Assembly (NCBI RefSeq): GCF_003634555.1
Contig: NZ_RBKS01000001.1
Coordinates: 2,542,001 to 2,606,000, forward strand
Reading direction: 5' to 3'
DNA: 64,000 nt
Origin: Frondihabitans australicus
GTDB taxonomy: Bacteria; Actinomycetota; Actinomycetes; Actinomycetales; Microbacteriaceae
In this document: piece after piece, positions 35,950-45,146 of the stretch
Layout: each line of letters begins with the position of its first letter
Numbering within the stretch: the first letter of the stretch is position 1
Notes under the pieces: model-generated
Told to the model about the DNA's origin: nothing
Databases searched by the model: none
Seen by the model: only the letters and a program-made list of their open reading frames with translations
Translations under genes and position numbers: made by a program

Positions 35950-36975
35950 CTACGACGGCGACTCGCCCGGCTCTCGATCGATCACGCGCAGGCGGGTGCC
36001 GTGGGCGTCGCCGAGGGCGATCGCGCGGCCGTCGAGAGCGAGCGTCGCGAACCACCCCGAGGCGAGCGCAGGATCGGGGATCGTCGCGTGCACTCCCGTG
36101 AGAATGCCCGTCTTCTCGTACGAGATCCACCGCACGCCGAGCTCCCGCACCCGGTCGACGAAGGCCTGGCGACGGGCTCCCGGCAGGTAGACGAGGGTCC
36201 CCGAGGTCACCACGACGGGCCGCGTGCCGGGCGGAGCCAGGCCGACGAGAGCATCCAGCCCGTCGACGGCGTCGCCGGTCAGCAGGGTGGGCGGGTCGGC
36301 GGCGGCGACGGCGCACGCGGCGCGCAGCAGGGCGACCCGGTCGTCCTGGCCCGGCCAGAGCAGCGTCTCGAGCCAGAGCCGGTCGTCCGCCCGCGTGACG
36401 TCGACGGGTGCCAGGTCGAGGCCGCCGCGGTACGCGATCGGCGGCAGGGCGGCCGGGGTGGCCGAGTGGTCGTCCGGCGCATCGACGGCGACCGACACCG
36501 CCACCCCGCTCGCGCTGTCGCCGAGCCGGGCGGGCCCGATCGCTAGGTCGTATCGGTCGGGGTAGAGGCCGAGCCCCGCGGAGGCGCCGACCTCGAGCAG
36601 GGCGACCGGCCTCGGCTCCTGCGACCCCTGCGAGCCATCGGTCGACGAGCGCAGGAGCCTCGTCAGGGCCACGGCGACCGGCCCCACCCTGCGCACGTCG
36701 TTCGTCTGCGTGAACCGGCGGTCGAGCTCGGTCACGAAGCCGTCGGCGTGGCTGGTGAGCCACGCGCGAAGCCCCTCGAACGACCCCGTCTCGGCACCGA
36801 GCCACCGTGCGACCGCGAAGACGAGCACGGGCTGCCGCTGGGTCGGCCACGCGCGGTCGACGATCGCGAGGAGGTCGGGCGATGCGGCCATGCCGGCCGC
36901 CCACTCGGCGTAGACGGGCGAGCCACCGTCGGCGGCAGCGCGGGCGAAGTCGGCGAAGCGCTGGGCGGTGTCCAC
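35950..36975 (-). CDS. DUF2332 protein
   Basis: A 341-residue cytosolic protein with the DUF2332 pattern: an N-terminal FADFARAAADGGSPVYAEWAAGMAAS, ALLEVGASAGLGLYPDRYDL and YLPGARRQAFVDRVRELGVRWISYE. The GASAGL segment resembles a methyltransferase SAM site, and the family is sometimes viewed as Rossmann-like, but its activity is unknown. GTG start with TAGTCT (36,982-36,987 on the complementary strand) six bases upstream, so leaderless. Confidence 0.82.
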   Translation of the reverse strand: MDTAQRFADFARAAADGGSPVYAEWAAGMAASPDLLAIVDRAWPTQRQPVLVFAVARWLGAETGSFEGLRAWLTSHADGFVTELDRRFTQTNDVRRVGPVAVALTRLLRSSTDGSQGSQEPRPVALLEVGASAGLGLYPDRYDLAIGPARLGDSASGVAVSVAVDAPDDHSATPAALPPIAYRGGLDLAPVDVTRADDRLWLETLLWPGQDDRVALLRAACAVAAADPPTLLTGDAVDGLDALVGLAPPGTRPVVVTSGTLVYLPGARRQAFVDRVRELGVRWISYEKTGILTGVHATIPDPALASGWFATLALDGRAIALGDAHGTRLRVIDREPGESPS

Positions 36976-37101
36976 ACGGCGAGACTACGGCCCGCTCTCG
37001 GGCGACGCACCGCCGCCTCACGGAATGGCGACAGGGCGGAGAGTGTTGAATGCAGTGGATCGCGAATCCACGCGAGTCCAGCCCGAACGAAGGAGAACCC
37101 C

Positions 37102-37506
37102 GTGGAGTACAAGGTCGAGAAGTCCGACGCCGAGTGGCGCGAGCAGCTCAGCGCCGAGGAGTTCGCCGTGCTGCGCCAGGCCGCCACCGAGCGCCCGTGG
37201 ACGGGCGAGCTGCTGGACGAGTCGCGCGCCGGTCTCTACACGTGTGCCGCGTGTAACGCCGAGCTGTTCAAGAGCGGCACCAAGTTCGACTCGGGCTGCG
37301 GTTGGCCGTCGTTCTACGAGTCGGTCCGCCCCGAGGCGGTCGAGCTCGACGAGGACAACTCGCTGGGCATGGTCCGCACCGAGGTCCGCTGCGCGAACTG
37401 CGGTTCGCACCTGGGTCACGTGTTCCCCGACGGCTTCGGCACGCCGACCGGCGACCGCTACTGCATGAACAGCCTGTCGCTGAACTTCGAGCCCGCAGCG
37501 GAGTGA
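37102..37506 (+). CDS. msrB: Peptide-methionine (R)-S-oxide reductase
   Basis: A 134-residue cytosolic MsrB that reduces methionine-R-sulfoxide in proteins. Both zinc CxxC pairs are present (CAAC and CANC), as are GWPSFYE and the catalytic motif GDRYCMNS with the active Cys. GTG start with GAAGGAG upstream. It overlaps the next gene by four bases, linking repair of oxidised methionine with a nitroreductase. Confidence 0.96.
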   Translation: MEYKVEKSDAEWREQLSAEEFAVLRQAATERPWTGELLDESRAGLYTCAACNAELFKSGTKFDSGCGWPSFYESVRPEAVELDEDNSLGMVRTEVRCANCGSHLGHVFPDGFGTPTGDRYCMNSLSLNFEPAAE

Positions 37507-38099
37507 GTTCATCCGCTGAACATCGAGTCGGGGCGCAGACGAGCCGAGTGACCGAAGCACCGGTCCGAGCGGCGGCCTCGCGCCGCCGCTCCGTCTCGAA
37601 GGTGACCGACTCCGCCCCGTCGCACGGCGAACTCGTCGAGCTCGTCGGGGCGGCGAGCTCCGTCGCCGACCACTCGGGTCTTCGCCCCTGGCGGATCATC
37701 GAGATCCGCGGCGACGCCCGGCTCGACGTCGGCCGTGCCATCGCCCGAGCCGGCGGCGCCGAGGGCGAGGCCTTCGACAAGCTGGCGCAGAAGCCCCTGC
37801 GAGCGCCGCTGCTCGTGGCGGTCGTGGTGTCGCGGCGCGAGTCGCGCAAGGTTCCCGCATGGGAGCAGGAGGCGACGGCCGCGGGTGTGGCCCACCTCCT
37901 GAGCCTGCTGCTCCACGAGGCCGGCTGGGGCGTGATGTGGCGGACGGGCGTCTGGACGCGGTCGCCGGAGGTCGCGGAGGCGCATCGCCTCGCGCCCGAG
38001 GAGGACCTGCTCGGCTGGCTCTACGTCGGCGAGCCCGCGGGCGACGACGACAGGGAGCGGAAGCCGGTCGACGCCGAGGCGCTGATCAGCTCGCTCTGA
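37503..38099 (+). CDS. Nitroreductase-family protein
   Basis: A 198-residue FMN-binding nitroreductase-fold protein. The FMN-contact segment is RRRSVSKVTD near residue 27, followed by SVADHSGLRPWRIIEIRGDA and the C-terminal LLHEAGWGVMWRTGVWTRSPEV and GWLYVGEPAG. I list the GTG at 37,503, which overlaps the msrB stop; a GTG at 37,548 would remove 15 residues of nonconserved sequence. Substrate unknown; NAD(P)H-dependent reduction of nitro- or quinone-type compounds is usual. Confidence 0.82.
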   Translation: MSSSAEHRVGAQTSRVTEAPVRAAASRRRSVSKVTDSAPSHGELVELVGAASSVADHSGLRPWRIIEIRGDARLDVGRAIARAGGAEGEAFDKLAQKPLRAPLLVAVVVSRRESRKVPAWEQEATAAGVAHLLSLLLHEAGWGVMWRTGVWTRSPEVAEAHRLAPEEDLLGWLYVGEPAGDDDRERKPVDAEALISSL

Positions 38100-38111
38100 C
38101 GCGGCGAGGGG

Positions 38112-38297
38112 CTACCAGCTGCGGTTGCTGCGCCCGATGAACGTCATCGGGATGAAGAGCGACGCGGTGCAGGCGAGGATGCCGCCGAGGAAGGTGAGGT
38201 AGCGCCATGCCTCGGGCACCTGGAAGGCGAAGCCGAAGCAGAGGAGGCCGAAGATGAACAGCGCAATGGCGAGCACGGCGATGACGATGTTGGACAA
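38112..38297 (-). CDS. Small two-helix membrane protein
   Basis: A 61-residue protein with two hydrophobic segments, about 4-26 and 33-55, and a short basic tail. TTG start, supported by GAGGAG five bases upstream; no ATG or GTG is available. No family recognised. It is convergent with the nitroreductase. Confidence 0.65.
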   Translation of the reverse strand: MSNIVIAVLAIALFIFGLLCFGFAFQVPEAWRYLTFLGGILACTASLFIPMTFIGRSNRSW

Positions 38298-38404
38298 CGG
38301 GACTCCTCGAGAACTTCGGTTGCTTCGTCCAGCCTAAGCCCTCGGGAGTGGTTCTCTCGCATCGCGCACGCTGGCGGCGGGGACGCCAGCGTCAACAAGC
38401 ACAG

Positions 38405-38477
38405 GGCCGACTGCGGGACTTGAACCCGCAACCTGCTGTTTACAAGACAGCTGCGCTACCAATTGCGCCAAGTCGGC
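38405..38477 (-). tRNA. tRNA-Thr (anticodon UGU)
   Basis: A full cloverleaf on the minus strand: acceptor GCCGACT/AGTCGGC, D-arm GCGC/GCGC, anticodon loop CTTGTAA (anticodon TGT), T-loop TTCAAGT. The 3' CCA is not encoded. Confidence 0.93.
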
Positions 38478-38591
38478 AAGTGGGCTTCATCCTACCGAAG
38501 TGCGTGCAACCCGCCACGCCGCGATCCCCCCGGACTGGGGCGACCACCTCTGGGGGCAGATCATCCTCAAGGATGATGCGAGCCTCGAAGC

Positions 38592-39224
38592 ATGGATCAG
38601 TTCGGCACTCACTCTCACACTGCGCCCACGCCTCACCAGCCGCTGGCACTCTCTCGTCGCAGCCTCCTCCTCGGTGGCGCTGCCGCCCTGTCGGGGCTCC
38701 TGATCGGAGCGGAGGCCCTCGAGGCCGCCGCCCCGGCACATGCTGCCGAAACTCTCGCCTGGGGCGGCTACACCAACGGCCGCATCCCCCTCGGCGCGAT
38801 GACGCGCATGCCCGACGGCACCTACCTCCGCCGTGACGCCGCCACCGCGGCCACGCGTTTCAACTCCGCCTTCCACGCCGCCTTCGGCACCGGGGCGATC
38901 CGCACGCAGGCCTACCGCACGTTCCCCAGCCAGCTCGGCATCTTCGTGAAGCGCTACGTCCCGCACAAGGAGAAGTCGTCGGGCGGCGAGTACTGGCGCG
39001 GCAACTACTGGGTGAAGAAGCCCGACGTCGCGGTCGCAGCCATCCCCGGCACCTCCAACCACGGCTGGGGCCTGGCCATCGACTTCTCCTCCGGCATCGA
39101 GAAGGCCGGCAGCCCGCAGAAGAAGTGGGCCGACGTCAACGGGCCGAAGTTCGCCTGGTACCCGGTCGGCAACGACTTCGGTGAGCCGTGGCACTTCGAG
39201 TTCCACCCGGGCGGTCTCAAGTAG
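38592..39224 (+). CDS. D-alanyl-D-alanine carboxypeptidase-like (VanY/M15)
   Basis: A 210-residue exported zinc peptidase. The N-terminus is a Tat-type signal (LSRRSLLLGGAAALSG), cleaved near AHA at residue 51. The M15 zinc motifs are GTSNHGWGLAIDF (His and Asp ligands) and EPWHFEFH (catalytic Glu-x-x-His). It likely trims D-Ala from peptidoglycan stems. A hairpin ATCATCC/GGATGAT (38,560-38,577) lies just upstream. No ribosome site is obvious. Confidence 0.85.
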   Translation: MDQFGTHSHTAPTPHQPLALSRRSLLLGGAAALSGLLIGAEALEAAAPAHAAETLAWGGYTNGRIPLGAMTRMPDGTYLRRDAATAATRFNSAFHAAFGTGAIRTQAYRTFPSQLGIFVKRYVPHKEKSSGGEYWRGNYWVKKPDVAVAAIPGTSNHGWGLAIDFSSGIEKAGSPQKKWADVNGPKFAWYPVGNDFGEPWHFEFHPGGLK

Positions 39225-39230
39225 GCGACG

Positions 39231-39254
39231 GGGAGGGGGCGCTCGCCCCCTCCC
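39231..39254 (+). terminator. Hairpin after the carboxypeptidase gene
   Basis: GGGAGGGGGC and GCCCCCTCCC are perfect ten-base arms around GCTC, six bases after the carboxypeptidase stop. No T-run. Confidence 0.6.
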
Positions 39255-39347
39255 GCCCGCTGTCCACCTGGGTCTTCCACAGGTGAACCGGTCGTAAACT
39301 CGGGTCGGCACTCAGCCGCAGACCACGACAATTCGACAGGGAGACCC

Positions 39348-40370
39348 TTGGACGGCAATGCGACAACGAGGCACGAGAACGTCGCCCTCCTCTCGGTGAC
39401 CTCGACCCTCGCCGACCGGGTCACCACGTCCGACGAACTCGACCGACTCCTGCAGCCCGTCCTCAAGCGTCTCAAGCTCCCGAAGGGTCTCCTGCAGCGC
39501 GTCGCGGGCGTCTTCGAGCGCCGCAACTGGAGCGAGACGCAGACGTTCGAGCAGGCCGCGATCGACGCCGGCCGCCGCGCCCTGGCCGAGGCCGGAATCC
39601 GCCCCGATCAGGTGGGGCTGCTCATCAACACGTCGATCACGCGGCGCAACCTCGAGCCCAGCGTCGCGGTCCACCTCCACGACGGTCTGGGCCTCGGCTC
39701 CGCCGCCCTCAACTTCGACATCGCGAACGCCTGCCTCGGCTTCGTCAACGGCATGAACCTGGCGGCGTCGCTCATCGACGCCGGCCAGGTCGACTACGCC
39801 ATCATCATCGACGGCGAGGACTTCGACGACGTGCAGGCCAACACGGTCGACCGCCTCCTGCACAGCGACATCGCGCGCAAGGACTTCATGAGCGAGTTCG
39901 CGAGCCTCACGCTCGGCTCGGGCGCCGCGGCGGCGGTGCTCGGCCGGGCAGACCTGCACCCCGAGGGCCACCGGATCCTGGGCGGCATCACCCGCTCCGC
40001 CAGCCAGTACAACGACCTGTGCGTGGGCACCGTCAACGGCATGTTCACCGACGCCAAGGGCCTGCTCAAGCACGGCATGGAGCTCGTGGTGCAGGCCTGG
40101 CGCGACGCGAAGTGCGACTGGGACTGGGCGCACATGGACCGCTACGTGATGCATCAGGTCTCCGACATCCACACGGCCGACTTCGTCAAGGCGGCCGACA
40201 TCGACCGCGCTCTCGTGCCCGTGACCTACCCGACCCTCGGCAACGTCGGGTCGGCGTCGATCCCGATCACCCTGGCCGGAGAGAAGGCGACGCTGTCGAA
40301 GGGCGACCGCGTCCTGCTCATGGGGGTCGGGTCGGGCATCAACACGGCCATGACCGAGCTGGCCTGGTGA
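39348..40370 (+). CDS. oleA: OleA, acyl-CoA head-to-head condensing enzyme
   Basis: A 340-residue thiolase-fold protein. The catalytic Cys is in DIANACLGFVNG (Cys129). The OleA Glu near TSITRRNLEPS is present, as are the His/Asn region (YVMHQVSDIH) and GNVGSASIPITL. OleA joins two fatty acyl-CoAs to a 2-alkyl-3-ketoacid. TTG start with AGGGAG upstream; the stop overlaps the GTG of oleBC. It is followed by oleBC and oleD, the complete set for long-chain olefin synthesis as in Micrococcus. Confidence 0.92.
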   Translation: MDGNATTRHENVALLSVTSTLADRVTTSDELDRLLQPVLKRLKLPKGLLQRVAGVFERRNWSETQTFEQAAIDAGRRALAEAGIRPDQVGLLINTSITRRNLEPSVAVHLHDGLGLGSAALNFDIANACLGFVNGMNLAASLIDAGQVDYAIIIDGEDFDDVQANTVDRLLHSDIARKDFMSEFASLTLGSGAAAAVLGRADLHPEGHRILGGITRSASQYNDLCVGTVNGMFTDAKGLLKHGMELVVQAWRDAKCDWDWAHMDRYVMHQVSDIHTADFVKAADIDRALVPVTYPTLGNVGSASIPITLAGEKATLSKGDRVLLMGVGSGINTAMTELAW

Positions 40371-43072
40371 CCTCCCGCCTGCCCGCCGTCGCCCTGTCGG
40401 CCCGGCCGGCCGGTCTTCCCCCCGCGGGCCTGCCCGGGCTCGATCCGCGCTGGTCGCGACTGGTCGAGGCCGCCGGCCGCACGTGGCATGTGTTGGACAA
40501 CGCCGAGGTGCTCGCCGAGGCGGGCCGCGCGGCCGTGGGCACGGTCCTGTGCGTGCACGGCAACCCGACGTGGTCGTATCTCTGGCGCTCGGTCGTGACG
40601 GCGGCGACCGATCAGGCGCTGGCGGGCGGAGAGGCCTGGCGTGTCGTCGCCGTCGACCAGCTCGACATGGGCTTCTCCGAGCGCACCGGCGTCGCACGCG
40701 ATCTGCCGATGCGGGTGAACGACCTCGCCGACCTCACCGACGAGCTCGCTCTCACGGGGCCCGTCGTCACCTTCGGCCACGACTGGGGCGGCATCGTCTC
40801 GCTCGGCTGGGCGGTCGCGCACCGCGAGCAGCTCGCCGGCGTGATGCTGCTGAACACAGCCGTCCATCAGCCGTCGTCGTCGGCGATCCCCGCACCGCTG
40901 CGGCTCGCCCTCGGCCGTGGCGTGCTCGGCCGGGCGACGGTGTCGACGCCGGCCTTCCTCGAGACCACTCTCGCCCTGGCGCACCCGTCGCTCGAGCCAC
41001 GCGTGGCCGACGCCTACCGCGCCCCCTACCGCGGCGCAGCGCGACGGGGAGGGATCGGCGCGTTCGTCGCCGACATCCCCACCGGCCCGGGCCATCCGTC
41101 CGAGCCCGAGCGGCGTCGCATCGCCGAGGCCGTGCGCGAGCTCGACGTCCCGGCGCTCCTGCTCTGGGGTCCTCGCGACCCGATCTTCAGCGACCGCTAC
41201 CTCGACGACCTCCTCGGCCGCCTTCCGCACGCGGACGTGCACCGCTTCGAGGGCTCTGGCCACCTGCTCGCCGACGACGTCGACGTCGCGACCCCTGCCC
41301 TCACGTGGCTCGGCGACCGGGTATCCGGAGGCGTCTCGAGCCCCATCGGCGAGGGCATCGGGGCGCAGGATCCCGACGCCGCCCGTCCCAACACCTCCTC
41401 GCCGCGCCTGTGGTCGCACCTCGACGACCGCCGCGACTCGACCGAGACGGCGCTGGTCGAGATGGCTCCCCGGGGCGGCGACGGCCCGCGCGTGGTGACG
41501 TGGCGGGCGCTCGCTCGTCGCGTCGACCGGCTCGCCGCGGGGCTCTCGGCGGTCGGGGTCCGCCGCGGCGACCGGGTCTCGCTCCTCATCCCGCCCGGCG
41601 CCGACCTCACCGCCGTGCTCTACGCCTGCCTCCGCATCGGCGCGATCGTGGTGGTGGCCGACGCGGGGCTCGGAGTGCGCGGGCTCACGAGGGCGGTCCG
41701 CGGCTCCTGGCCCCATCACCTGATCGGCGAGGTGCCGGGGCTGAGCGCCGCACGTGCGCTCGGCTGGCCGGGGCGGCGCATCTCCGCGCGCACTCTGGCG
41801 CCCGCCCTGCAGCGCGCTCTCGGTGTGTCGCACTCGCTGCCCGAGCTCGCCTCGCTCGGGGCGGCATCGCGGCATCGACTTCCCGAGCCGCCGTCGCGCG
41901 ACGACCTCGCGGCGATCCTGTTCACCTCGGGTTCGACAGGGCCCGCGAAGGGCGTCGCGTACCGGCACGCGCAGCTCGAGGCCGTGCGTGACGCCCTCGC
42001 GTCGCAGTTCCGGGTGGGCCCCGACACCGGTCTCGTCGCGGGCTTCGCGCCGTTCGCGCTGCTCGGCCCGGCTCTGGGCGCCCGCTCGGCGACGCCCGAC
42101 ATGGACATCACGCACCCGTCCACGCTGACCGCGCGCGCCGTGGCCGACGCCCTGCGCGCGGTCGACGCCACCGTCGTGTTCCTCTCTCCCGCGGCCGTCG
42201 CCAACGTGGTGAAGACGCAGGGCGCTCTCACGACCGACGATCACGCCGCGCTCGGGCGCGTGCAGGCCTTCCTCTCGGCCGGTGCACCCGTCTCGCCGCA
42301 CTTGCTGGAGCGCATCTCGGCTCTTATGCCGCAGGCGGAATCCCATACCCCGTACGGCATGACCGAGTGCCTGATCGTCGCGGACATCGCGCTCGACGGC
42401 GTCCGCGAGGCCGCGCTCGACTCCGAAGCCCGGGGCGCCGGCGGTGTCTGCGTCGGGCGCCCCGGGCCCGGGGTCCGCATCCGGATCAGCGCGCTCGATG
42501 CGGACGGCTCAGCGACCGGCTCCATCGCGCAGGAGCCCGCGCCAGGCGTCGTCGGCGAGATCGTCATCGGCGCCCCGCACCTCTTCGACCACTACGACCG
42601 CCTCCGGCTGACCGATCGGGCCGCCCGCACGGTCGACGGAGCCTCCGCCGGCGAGCGCTGGCACCGCACCGGCGACGTCGGCCACGTCGACGCCTCCGGC
42701 AGGCTCTGGGTCGAGGGCAGGCTCCCCCACGTGATTGTCACCGCGGAGGGCGTGGTGACACCGGTGGGCGTCGAGCTCGAGGCCGAGGCGGTGCCCCCGA
42801 TCCTGCGAGCGGCAGCCGTCGGGATCGGCCCGCGCGGCGCCCAGGTCGTCGCCGTCGTCGCCGAGACAGAGCCCGCTGCCACGAAAGTCCGGCTCGCCGA
42901 TGCGGGCCTCACCGCGACCGTGCGCAGCGCCGTCGGCACGAGCGTCGCCGCGGTGATCGTCGTGCCCGCGCTGCCGACCGACATCCGGCACGACTCCAAG
43001 ATCGACCGGAGCGCGCTCTCCGACTGGGCCTCGAAGCTGCTCGCCGGCGAGCGGGTCGGGCGGCCGGCGTGA
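40367..43072 (+). CDS. oleBC: OleBC fusion: beta-lactone decarboxylase and beta-lactone synthetase
   Basis: A 901-residue two-enzyme fusion. Residues 1-320 are the OleB alpha/beta hydrolase: CVHGNPTWSYLWRSVV oxyanion region, nucleophile Asp139 in TFGHDWGGIVSLGWAV, catalytic His in GSGHLL. From about 335 on is the OleC acyl-AMP-ligase domain: P-loop AILFTSGSTGPAKGVAYRHAQLE near 518-540, ESHTPYGMTECLIVADI, and a C-terminal lobe ending KIDRSALSDWASKLL. OleC forms the beta-lactone from the 2-alkyl-3-hydroxyacid and OleB decarboxylates it to a cis-olefin. GTG start coupled to oleA (GTGA). Confidence 0.93.
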   Translation: MTSRLPAVALSARPAGLPPAGLPGLDPRWSRLVEAAGRTWHVLDNAEVLAEAGRAAVGTVLCVHGNPTWSYLWRSVVTAATDQALAGGEAWRVVAVDQLDMGFSERTGVARDLPMRVNDLADLTDELALTGPVVTFGHDWGGIVSLGWAVAHREQLAGVMLLNTAVHQPSSSAIPAPLRLALGRGVLGRATVSTPAFLETTLALAHPSLEPRVADAYRAPYRGAARRGGIGAFVADIPTGPGHPSEPERRRIAEAVRELDVPALLLWGPRDPIFSDRYLDDLLGRLPHADVHRFEGSGHLLADDVDVATPALTWLGDRVSGGVSSPIGEGIGAQDPDAARPNTSSPRLWSHLDDRRDSTETALVEMAPRGGDGPRVVTWRALARRVDRLAAGLSAVGVRRGDRVSLLIPPGADLTAVLYACLRIGAIVVVADAGLGVRGLTRAVRGSWPHHLIGEVPGLSAARALGWPGRRISARTLAPALQRALGVSHSLPELASLGAASRHRLPEPPSRDDLAAILFTSGSTGPAKGVAYRHAQLEAVRDALASQFRVGPDTGLVAGFAPFALLGPALGARSATPDMDITHPSTLTARAVADALRAVDATVVFLSPAAVANVVKTQGALTTDDHAALGRVQAFLSAGAPVSPHLLERISALMPQAESHTPYGMTECLIVADIALDGVREAALDSEARGAGGVCVGRPGPGVRIRISALDADGSATGSIAQEPAPGVVGEIVIGAPHLFDHYDRLRLTDRAARTVDGASAGERWHRTGDVGHVDASGRLWVEGRLPHVIVTAEGVVTPVGVELEAEAVPPILRAAAVGIGPRGAQVVAVVAETEPAATKVRLADAGLTATVRSAVGTSVAAVIVVPALPTDIRHDSKIDRSALSDWASKLLAGERVGRPA

Positions 43073-44073
43073 CCACGCTCGTCACCGGCGCCAGCGGCCT
43101 CCTCGGGCGCGCCGTCGCCGCCGAGCTGGTGCGCCGGGGCCGCGAAGTCCGGACGTTCCAGCGGCGACCGTCGGGCGTGCCCGGTGTGCAGGACGTCACC
43201 GGCGACGTCACGCGCGCGTCGGACGTCGCTCGTGCACTCGACGGTGTCGCCGAGATCGTGCACCTGGCGGCCAAGGTGTCGCTGGCCGGCGATCCCCGGG
43301 ACTTCGACCGGGTCAACGTCGGCGGCACGCGCGCACTGGTGGCTTCCGCTCGAGAAGTCGGCGCCTCGCGCTTCGTCGTCGTGTCGTCTCCGTCGGTGGC
43401 CCACGCGGGCGACTCGCTGGCGGGCACGGGTGCGGGTCCCGCCGATCCGGAGAGGGCCCGCGGCGAGTACGCGCGATCGAAGGCGGCGGCGGAGCTCCTG
43501 GCTCTGGCGGCCGACGAACCGGGATTCGCCGTGGTCGCCGTGCGCCCGCACCTGGTCTGGGGACCGGGCGACACCCAGCTCGTCGAGCGCATCGTCGACC
43601 GTGCTCGCGCCGGTCGGCTCCCGCTGCTCGACCACGGCCGGGCGCTCATCGACACGCTCTTCGTCGACAACGCGGCGACCGGCATCGCGCAGGCTCTCGA
43701 GCGCGCAGACGCCCCGGAGGTGCACGGGAACTCCTACGTGCTCACGAACGGCGAGCCGCGCACGGTGGCCGAGATCCTGACCTCGGTCTGCCTCGCCGCC
43801 GGCGTCGCACCTCCCTCGCGATCCGTGCCTGCGGGGCTGGCGCGAGCCGCCGGCGCGCTGATCGAGCGGGCCTGGCGCGTGCGGCCCGGCGTCGACGAGC
43901 CGCCGATGACGCGCTTCCTGGCCGAGCAGCTCTCCACCGCGCACTGGTTCGACCAGCGGCGGACGCGAGCCGACCTGCAGTGGCGGCCCGACGTCTCGCT
44001 CGACGAGGGCTTCCGTCGGCTCGCGGCCTGGTACGCCGCCCGCGGGAGCGTGACGGAGCCCTCTCGGCGCTGA
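43069..44073 (+). CDS. oleD: OleD, NADPH-dependent 2-alkyl-3-ketoacid reductase
   Basis: A 334-residue extended SDR. TGASGLLGRAVAAELVRRG is the NAD(P) site, with HLAAKVSL, the Ser in VSSPSVAH and the catalytic YARSKAAAE (Tyr-x-x-x-Lys). OleD reduces the OleA product to the 3-hydroxyacid. GTG start coupled to oleBC. The last three bases overlap the palindrome that precedes the next LacI gene. Confidence 0.9.
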   Translation: MTTLVTGASGLLGRAVAAELVRRGREVRTFQRRPSGVPGVQDVTGDVTRASDVARALDGVAEIVHLAAKVSLAGDPRDFDRVNVGGTRALVASAREVGASRFVVVSSPSVAHAGDSLAGTGAGPADPERARGEYARSKAAAELLALAADEPGFAVVAVRPHLVWGPGDTQLVERIVDRARAGRLPLLDHGRALIDTLFVDNAATGIAQALERADAPEVHGNSYVLTNGEPRTVAEILTSVCLAAGVAPPSRSVPAGLARAAGALIERAWRVRPGVDEPPMTRFLAEQLSTAHWFDQRRTRADLQWRPDVSLDEGFRRLAAWYAARGSVTEPSRR

Positions 44074-44109
44074 ACCGGTTCAGCCGCTCATGGCCCGATG
44101 GCGTATCCT
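44069..44109 (+). promoter_or_regulatory. Perfect 16-bp palindrome and -10 of the third LacI gene
   Basis: GCTGAACCGGTTCAGC (44,069-44,084) is a perfect dyad with the central CG usual for LacI operators. TATCCT (44,104-44,109) lies eight bases before the ATG at 44,118. The palindrome would place a repressor about 20 bases upstream of the -10, fitting autoregulation. Confidence 0.6.
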
Positions 44110-44117
44110 CTGCGACC

Positions 44118-45146
44118 ATGGCCCAGGAGCAGATCGGCATCCGCACGGTCGCCGAGGCGGCCGGGGTCTCGGTCACCACCGTGTCGCACGCCCTCTCGGG
44201 TCGCGGCAAGGTCAGCCCCGAGACGCGCGTCCGCGTGCAGCAGATCGCGGCCGAGCTGGGCTACGCGCCGAATCGCATCGCGAGGGCGCTCCGCTCGCGC
44301 CGCTCGAACCTCCTCGGCTTCGTGAGCGAGGAGATCGCGACGACCCCGTACGCCGGCCAGATCCTCGTCGGGGCGCAGGAGGCCGCGACCGAGCTCGGGC
44401 TCATGCTGCTCATCGTCAACGTGAACCGCGACACCTACGACGATCCCCAGATCGACGCTCTGCTCGCGCAGCAGGTCGACGGACTCATCTTCGCGTCGTC
44501 GTCGCACCGGGTGATCTCGACCCCGGCCAAGCTCGACCTCGACCGGACGATCCTCGTCGACGCCTACGACCCCCGGTCGACGAACCCGACCGTCGTGCCG
44601 GACGAGGTCGGCATCGGACGACTGGCCACGCAGCACCTCGTCGACGCCGGGCACCGCCACATCCTGCACCTGACCGTCGACGAGGACGTCCCGGCGGCGC
44701 ACGGCCGCGAGCGCGGCTACCGCGACGTCATGCGCGACCACGACCTCGACGCGCGGGTGGTGCGGGTGCCGGGGCCTGCCGATGCGGTCGCAGGAGGCGC
44801 CGCGACGCGTGTCGCCGATCCTGCGAACTCGGGCGCCACGGCCGTCTTCACCTTCAACGACCAGATGGCGATGGGCGTGTACCAGGAGCTGACCTACACC
44901 GACCACGTGGCGATCCCCGCGGGTATCTCGGTGGTCGGCGTGGACGACCTGCGGCTCGTCGCCGCGGCCCTCCGCCCGGGGCTCACGACGGTCGCGCTGC
45001 CCCACGCCGCGATGGGCCGGCGCGCGGTCGAACTCGCCGTCCGCGCCGCGGAGGACCGCGGATCCGGGCCGCTGGTCGAGCGCCTGCCCGGCACCCTGAT
45101 CTCGCGCGGCTCGGTGGCGCCGCCGAGCATCGTTACCGTTCCGTAA
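44118..45146 (+). CDS. LacI family regulator of the alpha-galactoside operon
   Basis: A 342-residue LacI/GalR protein: helix-turn-helix TVAEAAGVSVTTVSHALSGRG at residues 10-30, hinge YAPNRIARALRSRRSNLLGF, effector domain with VDGLIFASSSHR, DEVGIGRLATQHLVDAGHRHILHLTV and VVGVDDLRLVAAALRPGLTTV. Leaderless ATG (TATCCT eight bases upstream). It is codirectional with the AglEFG-type operon 101 bp downstream, its probable target. Confidence 0.92.
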   Translation: MAQEQIGIRTVAEAAGVSVTTVSHALSGRGKVSPETRVRVQQIAAELGYAPNRIARALRSRRSNLLGFVSEEIATTPYAGQILVGAQEAATELGLMLLIVNVNRDTYDDPQIDALLAQQVDGLIFASSSHRVISTPAKLDLDRTILVDAYDPRSTNPTVVPDEVGIGRLATQHLVDAGHRHILHLTVDEDVPAAHGRERGYRDVMRDHDLDARVVRVPGPADAVAGGAATRVADPANSGATAVFTFNDQMAMGVYQELTYTDHVAIPAGISVVGVDDLRLVAAALRPGLTTVALPHAAMGRRAVELAVRAAEDRGSGPLVERLPGTLISRGSVAPPSIVTVP

